Positions 34,374-43,496 of a stretch of 64,000 bases of DNA are shown in pieces. Each line of letters starts with the position of its first letter. The first letter of the stretch is position 1. A program made the translations under genes and the position numbers. This DNA is from Pseudofrankia nepalensis (lineage in GTDB: Bacteria; Actinomycetota; Actinomycetes; Frankiales; Frankiaceae). The stretch lies in assembly GCF_016786305.1 (NCBI RefSeq), contig NZ_JADWYV010000009.1. One strand, written 5' to 3'. The notes beneath the pieces were generated by a model that saw only the letters and a program-made list of their open reading frames with translations, made no database searches and was not told the origin of the DNA.

Positions 34374-34787
34374 ATGCGCTTCAACGCACGACAGTACGAC
34401 GCCGAACTCACCAGAGCCGAAACCGACCACACATGGGAGTGGCCGGCCCGGACCGTCGCCAGGCTGCTGCGCGCCCGACTGGCTACCCAACCCGACCTGT
34501 TGACCCGGTGGGAATGCCAGCCAAGCTGGATCTGGGCACGAGCCTACGAACCGACCCAGCTCCGGTTCTCGTTCTTCTACCCGGAGCGGCCCAACCTCGC
34601 CAACGACAAGCCCTGGCTGCAGTTTGAACGCATCATCACCATCGACGGCACACGCGCCTTCAAGCAGGCCGACCAGCTTGTCCAACTACTCGAAGCCATC
34701 GACCCGAAGACCCAGGCCACCGTGGTCGGAGGACAGCGCGACCACGCCGAGCAACTCGGCTATCCGTGGCCCGAACCACCACGATAA
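34374..34787 (+). CDS. hypothetical protein, possibly 5'-broken
   Basis: A 137-residue protein from ATG 34374 ('MRFNARQYDAELTRAETDHTW'), containing 'WIWARAYEPTQLRFSFFYPERPNLANDKPWLQFERIITID'. It reads as a real, Trp-rich soluble protein. The open frame continues upstream to 34293 without homology, and another frame upstream also looks coding, so the gene may have lost its N terminus by frameshift. No family recognised. Confidence 0.55.
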   Translation: MRFNARQYDAELTRAETDHTWEWPARTVARLLRARLATQPDLLTRWECQPSWIWARAYEPTQLRFSFFYPERPNLANDKPWLQFERIITIDGTRAFKQADQLVQLLEAIDPKTQATVVGGQRDHAEQLGYPWPEPPR

Positions 34788-34950
34788 GAACGTCATACCG
34801 GGCGCCGCTCTCCCAAGCCGCATTTCTTCCCACACGACACCACAACGCGGTAAGCCGAGGCCGCCGCGGTGGTCCCGTCGCCGCTCGGGACCACCGCCGA
34901 CCGGTGAGGTGGGTCAGGCGTCGTCGCCTCGCCAGCCCGCGCAGGCTGTG

Positions 34951-35478
34951 CTATTGCGCGGAGCTGACTTTCCGCTGGTAGAGGCTCGTCGGCCACCGTG
35001 CATGTGGTGGATCAGCAACGTGCTGAAATCCCGCTCTTTCGTAGTAGCGCTGTAATGCTTGGTTGTTGCTGGCTGTGGCCAGTCGCACGTATTGCCAGTC
35101 ACGCTCGGCGGCTTTGCCAGCAACCCAGTCGATGATGCAAGACCCGAGGTTGGCGCCGCTCGCGCGCCGGGCGACCGCGAGCCTGGAGATGTAGAAGGCC
35201 GGTTCAGTGTCGGCCCCCCAGAGCTGCCTGTCGTCTTCGGCAATGGCGAGGGTGGCGACGGGACATTGGACGTCTTCCACGAGGAGTGCTTCTCCCGCTG
35301 CGATCTGCCCTCGGACGGAGCTTGTTGAAAAACGCGGTGGCCACTGCGCGATGCCTCGGCCACGCAACCAGGCAGCGGCCTCGGCCAGCAGGTCGAGCAC
35401 GATGTCCTCGTCGCCAGGTTGAGCAGGGCGAATGAGGACGTCCCCGAACAGCGGCTCGGGGTGAGAGAGGACGACCAT
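34951..35478 (-). CDS. GNAT-family N-acetyltransferase
   Basis: A 175-residue protein. 'IRPAQPGDEDIVLDLLAEAAAWLRGRGIAQWP' is the GNAT front region, 'FYISRLAVARRASGANLGSCIIDWV' is the acetyl-CoA binding motif A, and 'ASNNQALQRYYERAGFQHV' is motif B. Start ATG 35478 is where homology begins. Acceptor is unknown. Convergent with the hypothetical at 34374. Confidence 0.9.
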   Translation of the reverse strand: MVVLSHPEPLFGDVLIRPAQPGDEDIVLDLLAEAAAWLRGRGIAQWPPRFSTSSVRGQIAAGEALLVEDVQCPVATLAIAEDDRQLWGADTEPAFYISRLAVARRASGANLGSCIIDWVAGKAAERDWQYVRLATASNNQALQRYYERAGFQHVADPPHARWPTSLYQRKVSSAQ

Positions 35479-35763
35479 AGCAGGATCATGCCCGGACCGG
35501 TCCGCGCCCCGAACCCATTTCCCACGACACGACCGGGACCCGCTGGTCATGGGCCGCGGCCTCTCGCTGTGCAACGTTTTGGCGGTGCAAGCGCTCGCCA
35601 ACAACGGCAACTTGCCAGCACGGGCTCGCCATCTTCATCCGGTCCCTACAGTGAGCGCCCGCCGACGGGACGCTCGTCGACGAGCACCAGGACCACGCTG
35701 AACAGAGATGTCGGATGCTCGGCGCCAGGTTGCCCACGGGTGCCAACCTGCGGGTCTGGCCGG

Positions 35764-35976
35764 TCAGACGCGCGCCGCGACCAGCAGCCGGGCTCCGACG
35801 TCGCGGGGCAACGGCTCGACGAGCCAGCCCACGCTGACGTCCGCGGCGGTGACCCAGTGCTGCCGGTCCGCCGGGTCGGGGATGACGACGCTGACGTGGA
35901 CGCAGGCCACCAGCCAGCCGCGATGCCCACCGCCCGCCAGCGAGAGCGCCGGCCGGTGGGGGTTCCCGATCACCAC
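35764..35976 (-). CDS. small hypothetical protein divergent from the AraC-like gene
   Basis: A 70-residue protein with a GTG start, 'VIGNPHRPALSLAGGGHRGWLVACVHVSVVIPDPADRQHW', ending 'RDVGARLLVAARV'. It looks coding by composition but has no recognisable family and no good ribosome site. Its start lies next to the iron-box-like site, so it may share control with the transporter genes. Existence is uncertain. Confidence 0.4.
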   Translation of the reverse strand: MVIGNPHRPALSLAGGGHRGWLVACVHVSVVIPDPADRQHWVTAADVSVGWLVEPLPRDVGARLLVAARV

Positions 35977-35986
35977 GGCGTCAAGC

Positions 35987-36021
35987 TTAGGGAAACCTAT
36001 CCTTACGTAGTTAAGATAAGG
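35987..36021. promoter_or_regulatory. candidate iron-dependent regulator (DtxR/IdeR-type) operator region
   Basis: An AT-rich patch with TAGG-GAAA-CCTA (35988-35999) and CCTTA-N11-TAAGG (36001-36021). DtxR/IdeR boxes have a TTAGG...CCTAA form with similar half-sites, though spacing here is not the standard one. It lies 25 bases before the AraC-like gene and between divergent genes, upstream of a siderophore importer pair. Confidence 0.4.
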
Positions 36022-36045
36022 GGACAATCTGGATGGGGGTGATCC

Positions 36046-36660
36046 GTGGACAACCACCTGCCCTGGTCGCACCCCCTTGGGTGCGGGCCGGACGGGGAGC
36101 TGTCCGTGCACCGATCCGACGTCCCCACCGCGCTGGGGCTCGGCGGCCACGAGTGGACGACGTACCACTCCGACCTCGGCGGGCTGGTCTGGGGCTTCGA
36201 AGGGGTCATGACCGCCCACGTCGGCGACCGCCGCCGGGTGCTCACGCCGCGGCACGCCGTCCGGCTGCCGGCCCGGCGCCTGGCCGAGGTGATTCCGAAC
36301 GTCGCGTCGCGCGCCATGTACGTCGAGTGGTCGACCGTGGCGCACACCGACCGCGCCGCCCGGGTCCAGGCCGAGCCGGAGACCGGAGCACTCCTGCGCG
36401 AGCTCGCCGGGACCGCCGACCCCCCGACCGCGTGGCGGCTGTGGCCGCGCGTCGTCGCGGGCCTGGCACCCCCGCACGACGGCGGGCCGCACGTCCCGAT
36501 GCCACGCGACCCGCGCGGCCAGGCGCTCGCCCTCGCGCCGATGGACGAGGCCGCCGACCACCGGCGTGACGGCTACCGCGGCACGGTCGGCTACCTCGAC
36601 GCCTTCCGCGCGCACTTCCGCGCCACGCCGGGCCGTTTCTACCGGGGCGGCTCCGCGTAG
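36046..36660 (+). CDS. AraC-like regulator lacking most of its DNA-binding domain
   Basis: A 204-residue protein. The first 160 residues are an AraC-type cupin effector domain ('GHEWTTYHSDLGGLVWGFEGVMTAHVGDRRRVLTPRHAVRLPA', then 'MPRDPRGQALALA'). The C terminus 'GYRGTVGYLDAFRAHFRATPGRFYRG' is the end of the second HTH of an AraC protein. A full AraC domain needs about 100 residues; here about 65 residues between 'ALAL' and 'GYRG' are missing, so the first HTH and recognition helix are gone. It is in frame, so a protein may still be made. GTG start. It precedes irtA by 133 bases; AraC regulators often control siderophore uptake genes. Confidence 0.75.
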   Translation: MDNHLPWSHPLGCGPDGELSVHRSDVPTALGLGGHEWTTYHSDLGGLVWGFEGVMTAHVGDRRRVLTPRHAVRLPARRLAEVIPNVASRAMYVEWSTVAHTDRAARVQAEPETGALLRELAGTADPPTAWRLWPRVVAGLAPPHDGGPHVPMPRDPRGQALALAPMDEAADHRRDGYRGTVGYLDAFRAHFRATPGRFYRGGSA

Positions 36661-36793
36661 CCGCGGCGACCCGAGCGCCGACGCGGCGCAGAACCAGCTT
36701 CCCGCCCGAAACAGGCCGGCGCAACGGTCGGATCGCTGTTCGGGGCTGACAGCGGATCATCGCGGAGATCTCCGCGATCACGGAGGGTGTGTG

Positions 36794-39445
36794 ATGGCCA
36801 GAGGATTTCAGGGCGCGGTGATGCGCGGTTTCGGCGCGCGCGATCACGACGCGGTCGTGGTCGGCACCGAGCGGATCGCGCCGCATTTCCTGCGAGTGCG
36901 GCTGCGCTCCCCGACTCTGTTCCAGGACGCTGTCGCGGAACCGACCGCGTGGCTGCGGTTCTGGTTTCCTGATCCGGACGGGTCGGACACCGAGCACCAG
37001 CGTGCGTACACGCTCACCGAGGCCGACGAGGACACCGGCGAGTTCGCGGTGGACATCGTGCTGCACGAGCCGGCCGGTCCGGCGTCGCTCTGGGCGCGCC
37101 AGGCCGAACCCGGCCAGTCGATCCAGGTGATGTCGTTCGGCTCGTCGAAGTTCTCGGTTCCCGAGGAGCCGCCAGCCGGCTACCTGCTGATCGGGGACGC
37201 GGCGTCCACGCCGGCGATCAACAGCATCATCGCCGTCATTCCCGCCGACGTACCGATCGAGCTGTACCTGGAGCAGCACCACGCGGACGATCCGCTCATC
37301 CCGCTGACCGACCATCCGCGACTGGTCCTGCACCGCTTTCCCCGGTCCGGACCGGAATCGCTGGCGGCCGCGATCGAGGCACGCGACTGGTCGGACTGGT
37401 ACGTGTGGGCCGGGCCGGAGGCCGGGTCGCTCAAGCACCTGCGGGTTCGGCTGCGGGACGAGTTCGGATTCCCGAAGTCCGAGTCCTATCAGCAGGCCTA
37501 CTGGTCCCACGGCCGCGCGATGGGCAAGCGGCGCGGGGAGAAGGAGTCCGAACCTGCCGCGACGGCGGCACCGGAAGCCGTCGCTCCGGTGGTGCCCGCG
37601 GCGGAGCCCAGGTCCGCCGCGGTCGCGGAGGCGGGCGAACCCGCCGCGGCCGCCCAGACGCCCGCGGACAGGCCGGCGAAGGCGACGCGAGGCTCGTGGC
37701 AGGCGGCGGCCGGCGGTCGCCTGCTGCGCCCGCTGCGGCCCACCCTCATCACCGCGGGCATCCTGCAGGGCCTCCTGGCGCTGCTCCAGCTGGCGCCGTT
37801 CGTGCTCCTCGTCGAACTCGCCCGCAGGCTGCTGGCCGGTGACGAGTCGGATCGGCTGTGGACGCTGGGCAGCCTGGCGCTCAGCCTGCTCGGCGCCGGG
37901 ACCGTGCTGGAAGCGGCGCTGCTGCTGTGGCTGCACGGCGTCGACGCCCGCTTCGCGCGGGACCTGCGCGCGCGCCTGCTCGGCAAGCTCGCCCGGCTGC
38001 CGCTGGGCTGGTTCACCGCCCGCGGCTCGGGTGGCGTGAAGAAGGTCGTCCAGGACGACACGCTCGCCCTCCACTACCTCGTCACCCACGCGGTACCGGA
38101 CGCGGTCGCCGCGGTGGTCGCGCCCGTGGCGGTGCTGGCCTACCTCTTCTGGGTGGACTGGCGACTCGGCCTGGTACTGCTGGTACCGGTGCTGGTCTAC
38201 ATCGTGACGACGGCGATCATGGTCGTGCAGTCCGGCGCGAAGATCCATCAGGCCCAGCGCTGGGCCGAGCGGATGAACGGCGAGGCGGCCGCCTACCTGG
38301 AGGGTCAGCCCGTCGTCCGGGTCTTCGGGGGTGCGACCGCTTCGTCGTTCCGGTCGCGCCTCGACGGGTACATCGCGTTCCTCAACGAGTGGCAGCGTCC
38401 ATTCATCGGCAAGAAGACCCTCATCGACATCGCCACCCGACCGGGAACCTTCCTGTGGCTGCTGACGGCGGTCGGCACGTTCCTCGTCGTCGACGGTGGC
38501 CTCGACCCGGTGGATCTGCTGCCGTTCCTGCTGCTCGGAACCACGTTCGGTGCCAGGCTGCTCGGAATCGGCTACGGCCTGTCCGGCCTGCGGGACGGCA
38601 TCGTCGCCGCGCGCCGCCTGCAGAACACGCTCGAGGGGCGCGAGCTGGAGGTCCGCGCGCCGGCCGCGGCCCACACCGGCACGCCACACGGCCGCGTCGT
38701 GTTCGACCGCGTGACGTTCGGCTACCGCCCCGGCGTCCCGGTGATCCGTGAGGTGTCACTCTCACTCGAACCAGGCACGGTCACGGCCCTCGTGGGCCCG
38801 TCCGGTTCAGGCAAGTCGACCCTCGCCGGCCTGCTGGCCCGCTTCCACGACGTCGACGACGGAGAGATCCGCGTCGGCGGAAGCGACATCCGGGAGCTGT
38901 CCGCCGACGAGCTCTACGCCCGGGTCGGGTTCGTGTTCCAGGACGCCCAACTGGTCGCCGGCACCGTCCGCGAGAACATCGCGCTGGCCGTCCCGGACGC
39001 CACCGACGCCGACGTCGAACGCGCCGCGCGCGACGCGCAGTTGCACGACCGCATCGTCGCGCTGCCGCACGGCTACGACACGGTCCTCGGCCAGGACGCC
39101 CGGCTCTCCGGCGGTGAACGGCAGCGACTCACGATCGCGCGGGCGATCCTCGCCGACACCCCGGTGCTCATCCTCGACGAGGCGACCGCGTTCGCCGACC
39201 CCGAGTCCGAGTACCTCGTCCAACAGGCCCTGAACCGACTCGCCGCGGGCCGCACGGTCCTGGTCATCGCCCACCGGCTGCACACCGTCACCGGGGCGAC
39301 CCGGATCGTCCTGCTCGAGGACGGCGCCATCGCCGAGACCGGGACCCACGACCAGCTGTTCGCCGCCGAAGGCCGCTACCGCCGTCTCTGGGACGCGAGC
39401 CCCGCGGTGGCCGCCGCAGTCGTCCTCGAGGAGGCGACCCGATGA
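36794..39445 (+). CDS. irtA: siderophore importer ABC protein with N-terminal SIP domain (IrtA-like)
   Basis: An 883-residue fusion. Residues 1-250 are a FAD-dependent siderophore-interacting (SIP) reductase domain ('PTAWLRFWFPDP', 'RAYTLTEADEDTGEFAVDIVLHE', 'YLLIGDAASTPAINSIIA'). An Ala/Pro linker follows (about 255-300), then an exporter-fold membrane domain (about 305-585) and a nucleotide-binding domain with GPSGSGKST at 668-676, signature LSGGERQR and Walker B 'VLILDEATAFAD'. This is the layout of mycobacterial IrtA, which imports and reduces ferric carboxymycobactin with IrtB. ATG has GGAGGG seven bases upstream. It overlaps irtB by 4 bases. Confidence 0.92.
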   Translation: MARGFQGAVMRGFGARDHDAVVVGTERIAPHFLRVRLRSPTLFQDAVAEPTAWLRFWFPDPDGSDTEHQRAYTLTEADEDTGEFAVDIVLHEPAGPASLWARQAEPGQSIQVMSFGSSKFSVPEEPPAGYLLIGDAASTPAINSIIAVIPADVPIELYLEQHHADDPLIPLTDHPRLVLHRFPRSGPESLAAAIEARDWSDWYVWAGPEAGSLKHLRVRLRDEFGFPKSESYQQAYWSHGRAMGKRRGEKESEPAATAAPEAVAPVVPAAEPRSAAVAEAGEPAAAAQTPADRPAKATRGSWQAAAGGRLLRPLRPTLITAGILQGLLALLQLAPFVLLVELARRLLAGDESDRLWTLGSLALSLLGAGTVLEAALLLWLHGVDARFARDLRARLLGKLARLPLGWFTARGSGGVKKVVQDDTLALHYLVTHAVPDAVAAVVAPVAVLAYLFWVDWRLGLVLLVPVLVYIVTTAIMVVQSGAKIHQAQRWAERMNGEAAAYLEGQPVVRVFGGATASSFRSRLDGYIAFLNEWQRPFIGKKTLIDIATRPGTFLWLLTAVGTFLVVDGGLDPVDLLPFLLLGTTFGARLLGIGYGLSGLRDGIVAARRLQNTLEGRELEVRAPAAAHTGTPHGRVVFDRVTFGYRPGVPVIREVSLSLEPGTVTALVGPSGSGKSTLAGLLARFHDVDDGEIRVGGSDIRELSADELYARVGFVFQDAQLVAGTVRENIALAVPDATDADVERAARDAQLHDRIVALPHGYDTVLGQDARLSGGERQRLTIARAILADTPVLILDEATAFADPESEYLVQQALNRLAAGRTVLVIAHRLHTVTGATRIVLLEDGAIAETGTHDQLFAAEGRYRRLWDASPAVAAAVVLEEATR

Positions 39446-41190
39446 TCCGCACTCTGTTGAGCCTGCTTCCGGCGAGTCACCGTGGCCGGGTCACCGGGTA
39501 CGCGGTCCTCACGGTCGGGTCGGTGCTGTTGCGCGCGGTGGGTGTCGTGCTGCTGGTACCTCTCGTCGAGGCACTGTTCTCCACGACGCCCAGGGACGCG
39601 CTGCCGTGGGTGGCCGCGCTGACGGCGGCCACCGCCGCCGGCTGGTTCGTCGACAGCCGGGCCGCGCGGGTCGGCTACGACCTCGGCTTCGCCACCCTGG
39701 ACGGGGCGCAGCACGACATCGCCGACCGGCTCACCCGGGTGCCGCTGGGCTGGTTCACCTCGCGGAACACGGCGACGGCTCGACAGGCGATCGCCAGCAC
39801 GGGGCCCGATCTGGTCGGTCTGTTCGCCTACCAGATCTCCCCGCTCGCCCAGGCCGTGCTGTTGCCCGTCACCATCGGTCTCGCCCTGCTGCCGATCGCC
39901 TGGCCGCTCGGCCTCGCCGCGCTCGCCGGTGTGCCGGTGCTGCTTGGCGCACTGTGGGCGAGCGGGCGGATCACCCGCCGGGCCGATCGTGTCGCGGCCG
40001 ACGCGAACAGCGCGCTCACCGAGCGGATCGTGGAGTTCGCGCGTACCCAGCAGGCGTTGCGCGCGGCCCGCCGTGTCGAACCCGCCCGCGGCCAGACGGG
40101 CGCCGCGCTGGCCGCGCAGCACGGCGCGACCGTGCGGCTCCTGCTCCTGCAGATCCCCGGGCAGCTGCTGTTCGGCGTCGCCTCCCAGGCCGCCCTGCTG
40201 CTCATGGCCGGCACGACGACACTGCTGGCGACGCGGGGCGTCCTCGACGTACCCGAGGCGGTCGCGCTGATCGTCGTCATCGCCCGCTACCTGGAGCCTT
40301 TCGCCGTGCTGGGGGACCTCGCCCCCGGGGTGGAGACCACCCGCACCACGCTCGGCCGTATCCGCACGGTCCTGGACGCACCGGCGGCCGCGGCGAAGGG
40401 GGCCGCCGCGCCGCCCACGGGCGACTCCGTCGACGTGGACCTGCGCGACGTCGTGTTCCGCTACGACCGATCCGATGCCCCCGTGCTCGACGGGCTGCGC
40501 GTCACGTTCGAGGCGGGCCGCACCACCGCGATCGTCGGGCCCTCCGGCTCCGGCAAGAGCACCCTGCTGGCGCTGGTCGCCGGACTGCTCGACCCCACCG
40601 AGGGCACGGTCACCGTCGGCGGCCACGACCTGGCGAGCCTCGACGCCGAGAGCCGGCGCGGCCTTGCGAGCGTGGTGTTCCAGGACCCGTACCTGTTCGA
40701 GGGCACGATCCGCCAGAACGTCCTCGCCGGACGCCCCGGCGCCGACGACGACCAGCTCGCGCGCGCGATGACCCTCGCCCGGGTGGACGAGCTCGTCGCG
40801 CGCCTGCCCGACGGGCTCGACACCCGCGTCGGCGAGGCCGGCGTGGCTCTGTCCGGTGGGGAACGCCAACGCGTCTCCATCGCGCGAGCGCTCCTCAAGC
40901 CCGCCCCGGTCCTTCTCCTCGACGAGGCGACGAGCGCGCTCGACACCGAGAACGAGGCCGCCGTCGCCGCCGCGATCACGCACACCCGGCAACGCACCCG
41001 GATCGTGGTCGCGCACCGGCTCGCCACGATCCGCGGAGCCGACCGGGTGCTCTTCCTCGAACACGGCCGCATCGTCGAGGACGGCCCCGTCGAGGCGCTC
41101 CTCGACAGCGGGGGGCGCTTCGCCGAGTTCTGGCGACAGCAGCACGACGCGGCCGGCTGGCGCATCGCGGAGGTACCGGCCGTGGGGTGA
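39442..41190 (+). CDS. irtB: siderophore importer ABC half-transporter (IrtB-like)
   Basis: A 582-residue exporter-type half transporter with about six membrane helices in residues 20-300, then the ATPase domain with GPSGSGKST at 366-374, LSGGERQR and 'VLLLDEATSALD'. With the IrtA-like partner it should form the heterodimer. ATG overlaps the irtA stop (ATGA). It has no SIP domain. A strong hairpin lies 172 bases downstream. Confidence 0.92.
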   Translation: MIRTLLSLLPASHRGRVTGYAVLTVGSVLLRAVGVVLLVPLVEALFSTTPRDALPWVAALTAATAAGWFVDSRAARVGYDLGFATLDGAQHDIADRLTRVPLGWFTSRNTATARQAIASTGPDLVGLFAYQISPLAQAVLLPVTIGLALLPIAWPLGLAALAGVPVLLGALWASGRITRRADRVAADANSALTERIVEFARTQQALRAARRVEPARGQTGAALAAQHGATVRLLLLQIPGQLLFGVASQAALLLMAGTTTLLATRGVLDVPEAVALIVVIARYLEPFAVLGDLAPGVETTRTTLGRIRTVLDAPAAAAKGAAAPPTGDSVDVDLRDVVFRYDRSDAPVLDGLRVTFEAGRTTAIVGPSGSGKSTLLALVAGLLDPTEGTVTVGGHDLASLDAESRRGLASVVFQDPYLFEGTIRQNVLAGRPGADDDQLARAMTLARVDELVARLPDGLDTRVGEAGVALSGGERQRVSIARALLKPAPVLLLDEATSALDTENEAAVAAAITHTRQRTRIVVAHRLATIRGADRVLFLEHGRIVEDGPVEALLDSGGRFAEFWRQQHDAAGWRIAEVPAVG

Positions 41191-41361
41191 TCGCGAACCG
41201 CCTGGCGTCGCCGCGCCTACGCCCAGCCCTTGTTCGCCTGCTCCTAGCCGCCACAGCCGCCAGAGGTCGAACGGTCAGATGCGGAGCCCGGGCCGGAACA
41301 TCTCCGGACCGGGCGCCGCATCGCGCGGTCCTCGGTCAGCGGGCGACCCGGCGACAGGCCG

Positions 41362-41389
41362 CGCGCCGGCCCGGGGGCGGGCCGGCGCG
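41362..41389. terminator. hairpin between convergent irtB and HdeD-like genes
   Basis: Perfect 12-base stem CGCGCCGGCCCG / CGGGCCGGCGCG with a GGGG loop. It lies between two convergent 3' ends and could stop transcription in both directions. Confidence 0.6.
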
Positions 41390-41443
41390 GGTGCGCGCCG
41401 GCGCGGTGTTCTGGCGCTCGGGTCTGGCGGCTGGGCTACCAGG

Positions 41444-42220
41444 TCATCGGTTGGGTCGTCGGCTGCCCGGGCGCGTGTCCGCCTTGGCATCGACGTCGGG
41501 CCGGTGCGCCTCAGTGGCGGCCCGGGTGCCGAACCCGCTGGGGGGCACGGCGTCGACGCCGCTCGTGTCGCGTCGCGGCCCGGCACGGCCGGCTTCACCG
41601 CGCAGCTCCGGACGGACCTCGCCGACGGTGTGGAACGCGTCCATGAAGCGGGAGAGGCCCGTGGCGAGGGCGGCGAGGGCGAGCCACAACACCAGCAGGT
41701 TGCGGGACTGGCTCGGGTAGCCGACCGCCCAGAAGGCAACACCGATCGAGAACGCCCCAATGACGAGCGGTGCCCACCACGGCGCACGACCAGGCAGCCC
41801 GCCGGACTCGGTGGCGAAGCCGGGGCCGGCGCGGCCGCCGCGGCGGCGCACCAAGGCGGTCGCGAGGTCGGCTATGCCCTTGGCCAACAGGTACCAGGCG
41901 AGGATGCGGGCGATGACCCGGAAGGTCGGGCTCGGCCAGACCAGGGCGATGATCCCGGCCGCGATGAACACGACGGCCAACATGGCACGTACGGGACGCC
42001 ATTCGCGGCTGGCGGTTGTTGCTGTCGCCAGTTCGCTGCCGGCGCTCGCCAGCAGGAGCAGGCCGAGCAGCACGGCGATTGACTTGGGTGTGCGCAGCTC
42101 GAGCTGGGGGATCGCGAGGGCAAAGATCATCCAGCCGATGCCCAGGGCCAGCAGCGCGGGGCCCGCTTTCGAGAGCAGGCCACCACCATGCTCGCGGGGC
42201 ACGACGGTTGAGGTGGTCAT
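41444..42220 (-). CDS. HdeD-like (DUF308) membrane protein
   Basis: A 258-residue protein with about six membrane helices in three pairs ('AGPALLALGIGWMIFALAIPQ', 'SIAVLLGLLLLASAG', 'RAMLAVVFIAAGIIALVWPSPTF', 'ILAWYLLAKGIADLATALV', 'PLVIGAFSIGVAFWAV', 'LLVLWLALAALATGLSRFM'), the HdeD/DUF308 pattern. The last 50 residues are charged and cytoplasmic. ATG 42220 has GGGAG seven bases upstream. A role in acid or general stress is inferred from the family name only. Confidence 0.83.
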   Translation of the reverse strand: MTTSTVVPREHGGGLLSKAGPALLALGIGWMIFALAIPQLELRTPKSIAVLLGLLLLASAGSELATATTASREWRPVRAMLAVVFIAAGIIALVWPSPTFRVIARILAWYLLAKGIADLATALVRRRGGRAGPGFATESGGLPGRAPWWAPLVIGAFSIGVAFWAVGYPSQSRNLLVLWLALAALATGLSRFMDAFHTVGEVRPELRGEAGRAGPRRDTSGVDAVPPSGFGTRAATEAHRPDVDAKADTRPGSRRPNR

Positions 42221-42461
42221 CAAATGATCTCCCTTCGAGGGGAAGGGGTAGCGGACACCGAGTCACGGCCACACCCGGCCGTGTCGCCTCGGGCAGAGCA
42301 CACGGACCGCCCCATAACGGGACGCCAGCGCCTGATCGCACACTGTCGGTCTGCCCGGTCCGCCGCGGGCATACTCGGCTGAGGACGGCCACCGCCGACC
42401 GCCGCTGTACACCCGCGCGCGTGACCTTCTCCCCGCCGCGCCTCCTGCGTCTAGGGCACGC

Positions 42462-42496
42462 CTGGGACGCCCGCGTGTTCGACGCGGGCGTCCCAG
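42462..42496. terminator. strong hairpin upstream of the HdeD-like gene
   Basis: Perfect 14-base stem CTGGGACGCCCGCG / CGCGGGCGTCCCAG with a 7-base loop. It lies in a 467-base gap, downstream of the hemerythrin/paralogue genes on the minus strand, and could end their transcript before the HdeD-like gene. Confidence 0.6.
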
Positions 42497-42579
42497 ACGT
42501 CAGCAGTGGCTGCCCGGTTCGGCCTTGGTGCCGCATCAGCGAAGGTTTGCCCGCGCCGCGGGCCGGTGCCGGTGCCGGT

Positions 42580-42629
42580 GAAGTGTCCGCGGTAGCGCGG
42601 TCCCTGGCTCGCGTTCTGGCGGACACTTC
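42580..42629. repeat. spaced inverted repeat
   Basis: GAAGTGTCCGC (42580-42590) and GCGGACACTTC (42619-42629) are perfect inverted copies 28 bases apart. Between the arms is a GC-rich stretch. It could be a large hairpin or a pair of binding sites. No gene overlaps it. Confidence 0.6.
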
Positions 42630-42687
42630 GGGGCGGCCTCGCACGGACGGGTGGCCAGCGGCCGGGCGAACGTCGCTGGGTTCGGTC

Positions 42688-42975
42688 CTAACCGCGTGTG
42701 ACAGCGTCGCGGACGGCGCCCGCCGACTTCTCCGCTGCCTGACCGAGTTTCTGGACAAGCGGATGCCTCCCCTGCGCGACGGCGAGCTTGCGCGGCATGG
42801 CGGCCGCCCACTCGGCGTGCCGGCGGGCCGCTGGCAGCAAAGTGTCGGCACCAGTGGTCAGCTCGCGCTTGGCCGGCCGTCGTCCGCCGCCTCCGCGAGC
42901 GCCGCCAGCAGTTCCGCGTTCGTGACGTACTGGTTCGCCGCCACCAGGAACGCCTGGACGCCGGCCGGGCAAAGC
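42688..42975 (-). pseudogene. frameshifted paralogue of the small helical protein at 43884-44201
   Basis: One frame reads 'AFLVAANQYVTNAELLAALAEAADDGR' and, after a frameshift near 42885, the next continues '..ADTLLPAARRHAEWAAAMPRKLAVAQGRHPLVQKLGQAAEKSAGAVRDAVTRG'. Both parts align with the intact protein downstream ('LLAELAEAADDGPS.. VAREHAQWAEQALRRATVTQAKHPFARKAAQAAERVTGKLRSAF'). So it is a broken duplicate, with only short N-terminal sequence left. It lies 20 bases after the hemerythrin stop. Confidence 0.7.
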
Positions 42976-42995
42976 GGGCGCCGGCACCGCATCGA

Positions 42996-43496
42996 CTACC
43001 TGAGGATGGCGTCGATGCTCTTCTTGATCGCGCTCGGCTGGACCGGGCTGTGCGGAGCCTTCTTCTTCGCCTCGAGCAGGCGTTCCCCGATCTCGGACAG
43101 CTGCTTGCGGCCGAGCTTCGCGCGGACCTTGGGGAACCATTCCCCTTCTTCGTCCTCGATGTGATGGGTCACGTTCTCGATGAGGACGGCGGTCTTGGCG
43201 TTGAAACGTTCCGCCTCGGGCGGAAGAGCGGCGAGTTCCATGACCAGCAGATCGGCGACGTGGTGCTCCTCGTATGACTCGAGGATGTCCTTCTCCAGCT
43301 CCGGCAGGAGGCCTCGCACCTCCGGATACATGACCTCGTTCTCGATATAGGTGTGCACGGTAAGCAGTTCGATGATCTTATCGACGAGCTTGCCCCTCGT
43401 GGCGAAGGCCCCCTCCCCCGCCTGCTGGAACCGCTTGAAAGCGGCCTTGATCTCCTTGTGATCCGCTTTCAGGAGAACGAGCGCATCCGTCGACAT
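42996..43496 (-). CDS. hemerythrin HHE-domain protein
   Basis: A 166-residue protein. 'LLKADHKEIKAAFKRFQQAG', 'LLTVHTYIENEVMYPEVR', 'YEEHHVADLLVMELAAL' and 'IENVTHHIEDEEGEWFPKVRAKL' supply the HHE-type His and acidic di-iron ligands. Start ATG 43496 is preceded by AAGGAAG; the longer frame to 43625 has no homology. It may bind oxygen, nitric oxide or iron. It is flanked by a small helical gene and its broken copy. Confidence 0.92.
   Translation of the reverse strand: MSTDALVLLKADHKEIKAAFKRFQQAGEGAFATRGKLVDKIIELLTVHTYIENEVMYPEVRGLLPELEKDILESYEEHHVADLLVMELAALPPEAERFNAKTAVLIENVTHHIEDEEGEWFPKVRAKLGRKQLSEIGERLLEAKKKAPHSPVQPSAIKKSIDAILR

Noticed and set aside
36242..38689. 815-codon minus-strand open frame over the AraC-like and irtA genes
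   Set aside because: Antisense shadow of irtA and the AraC-like gene, no recognisable domains.
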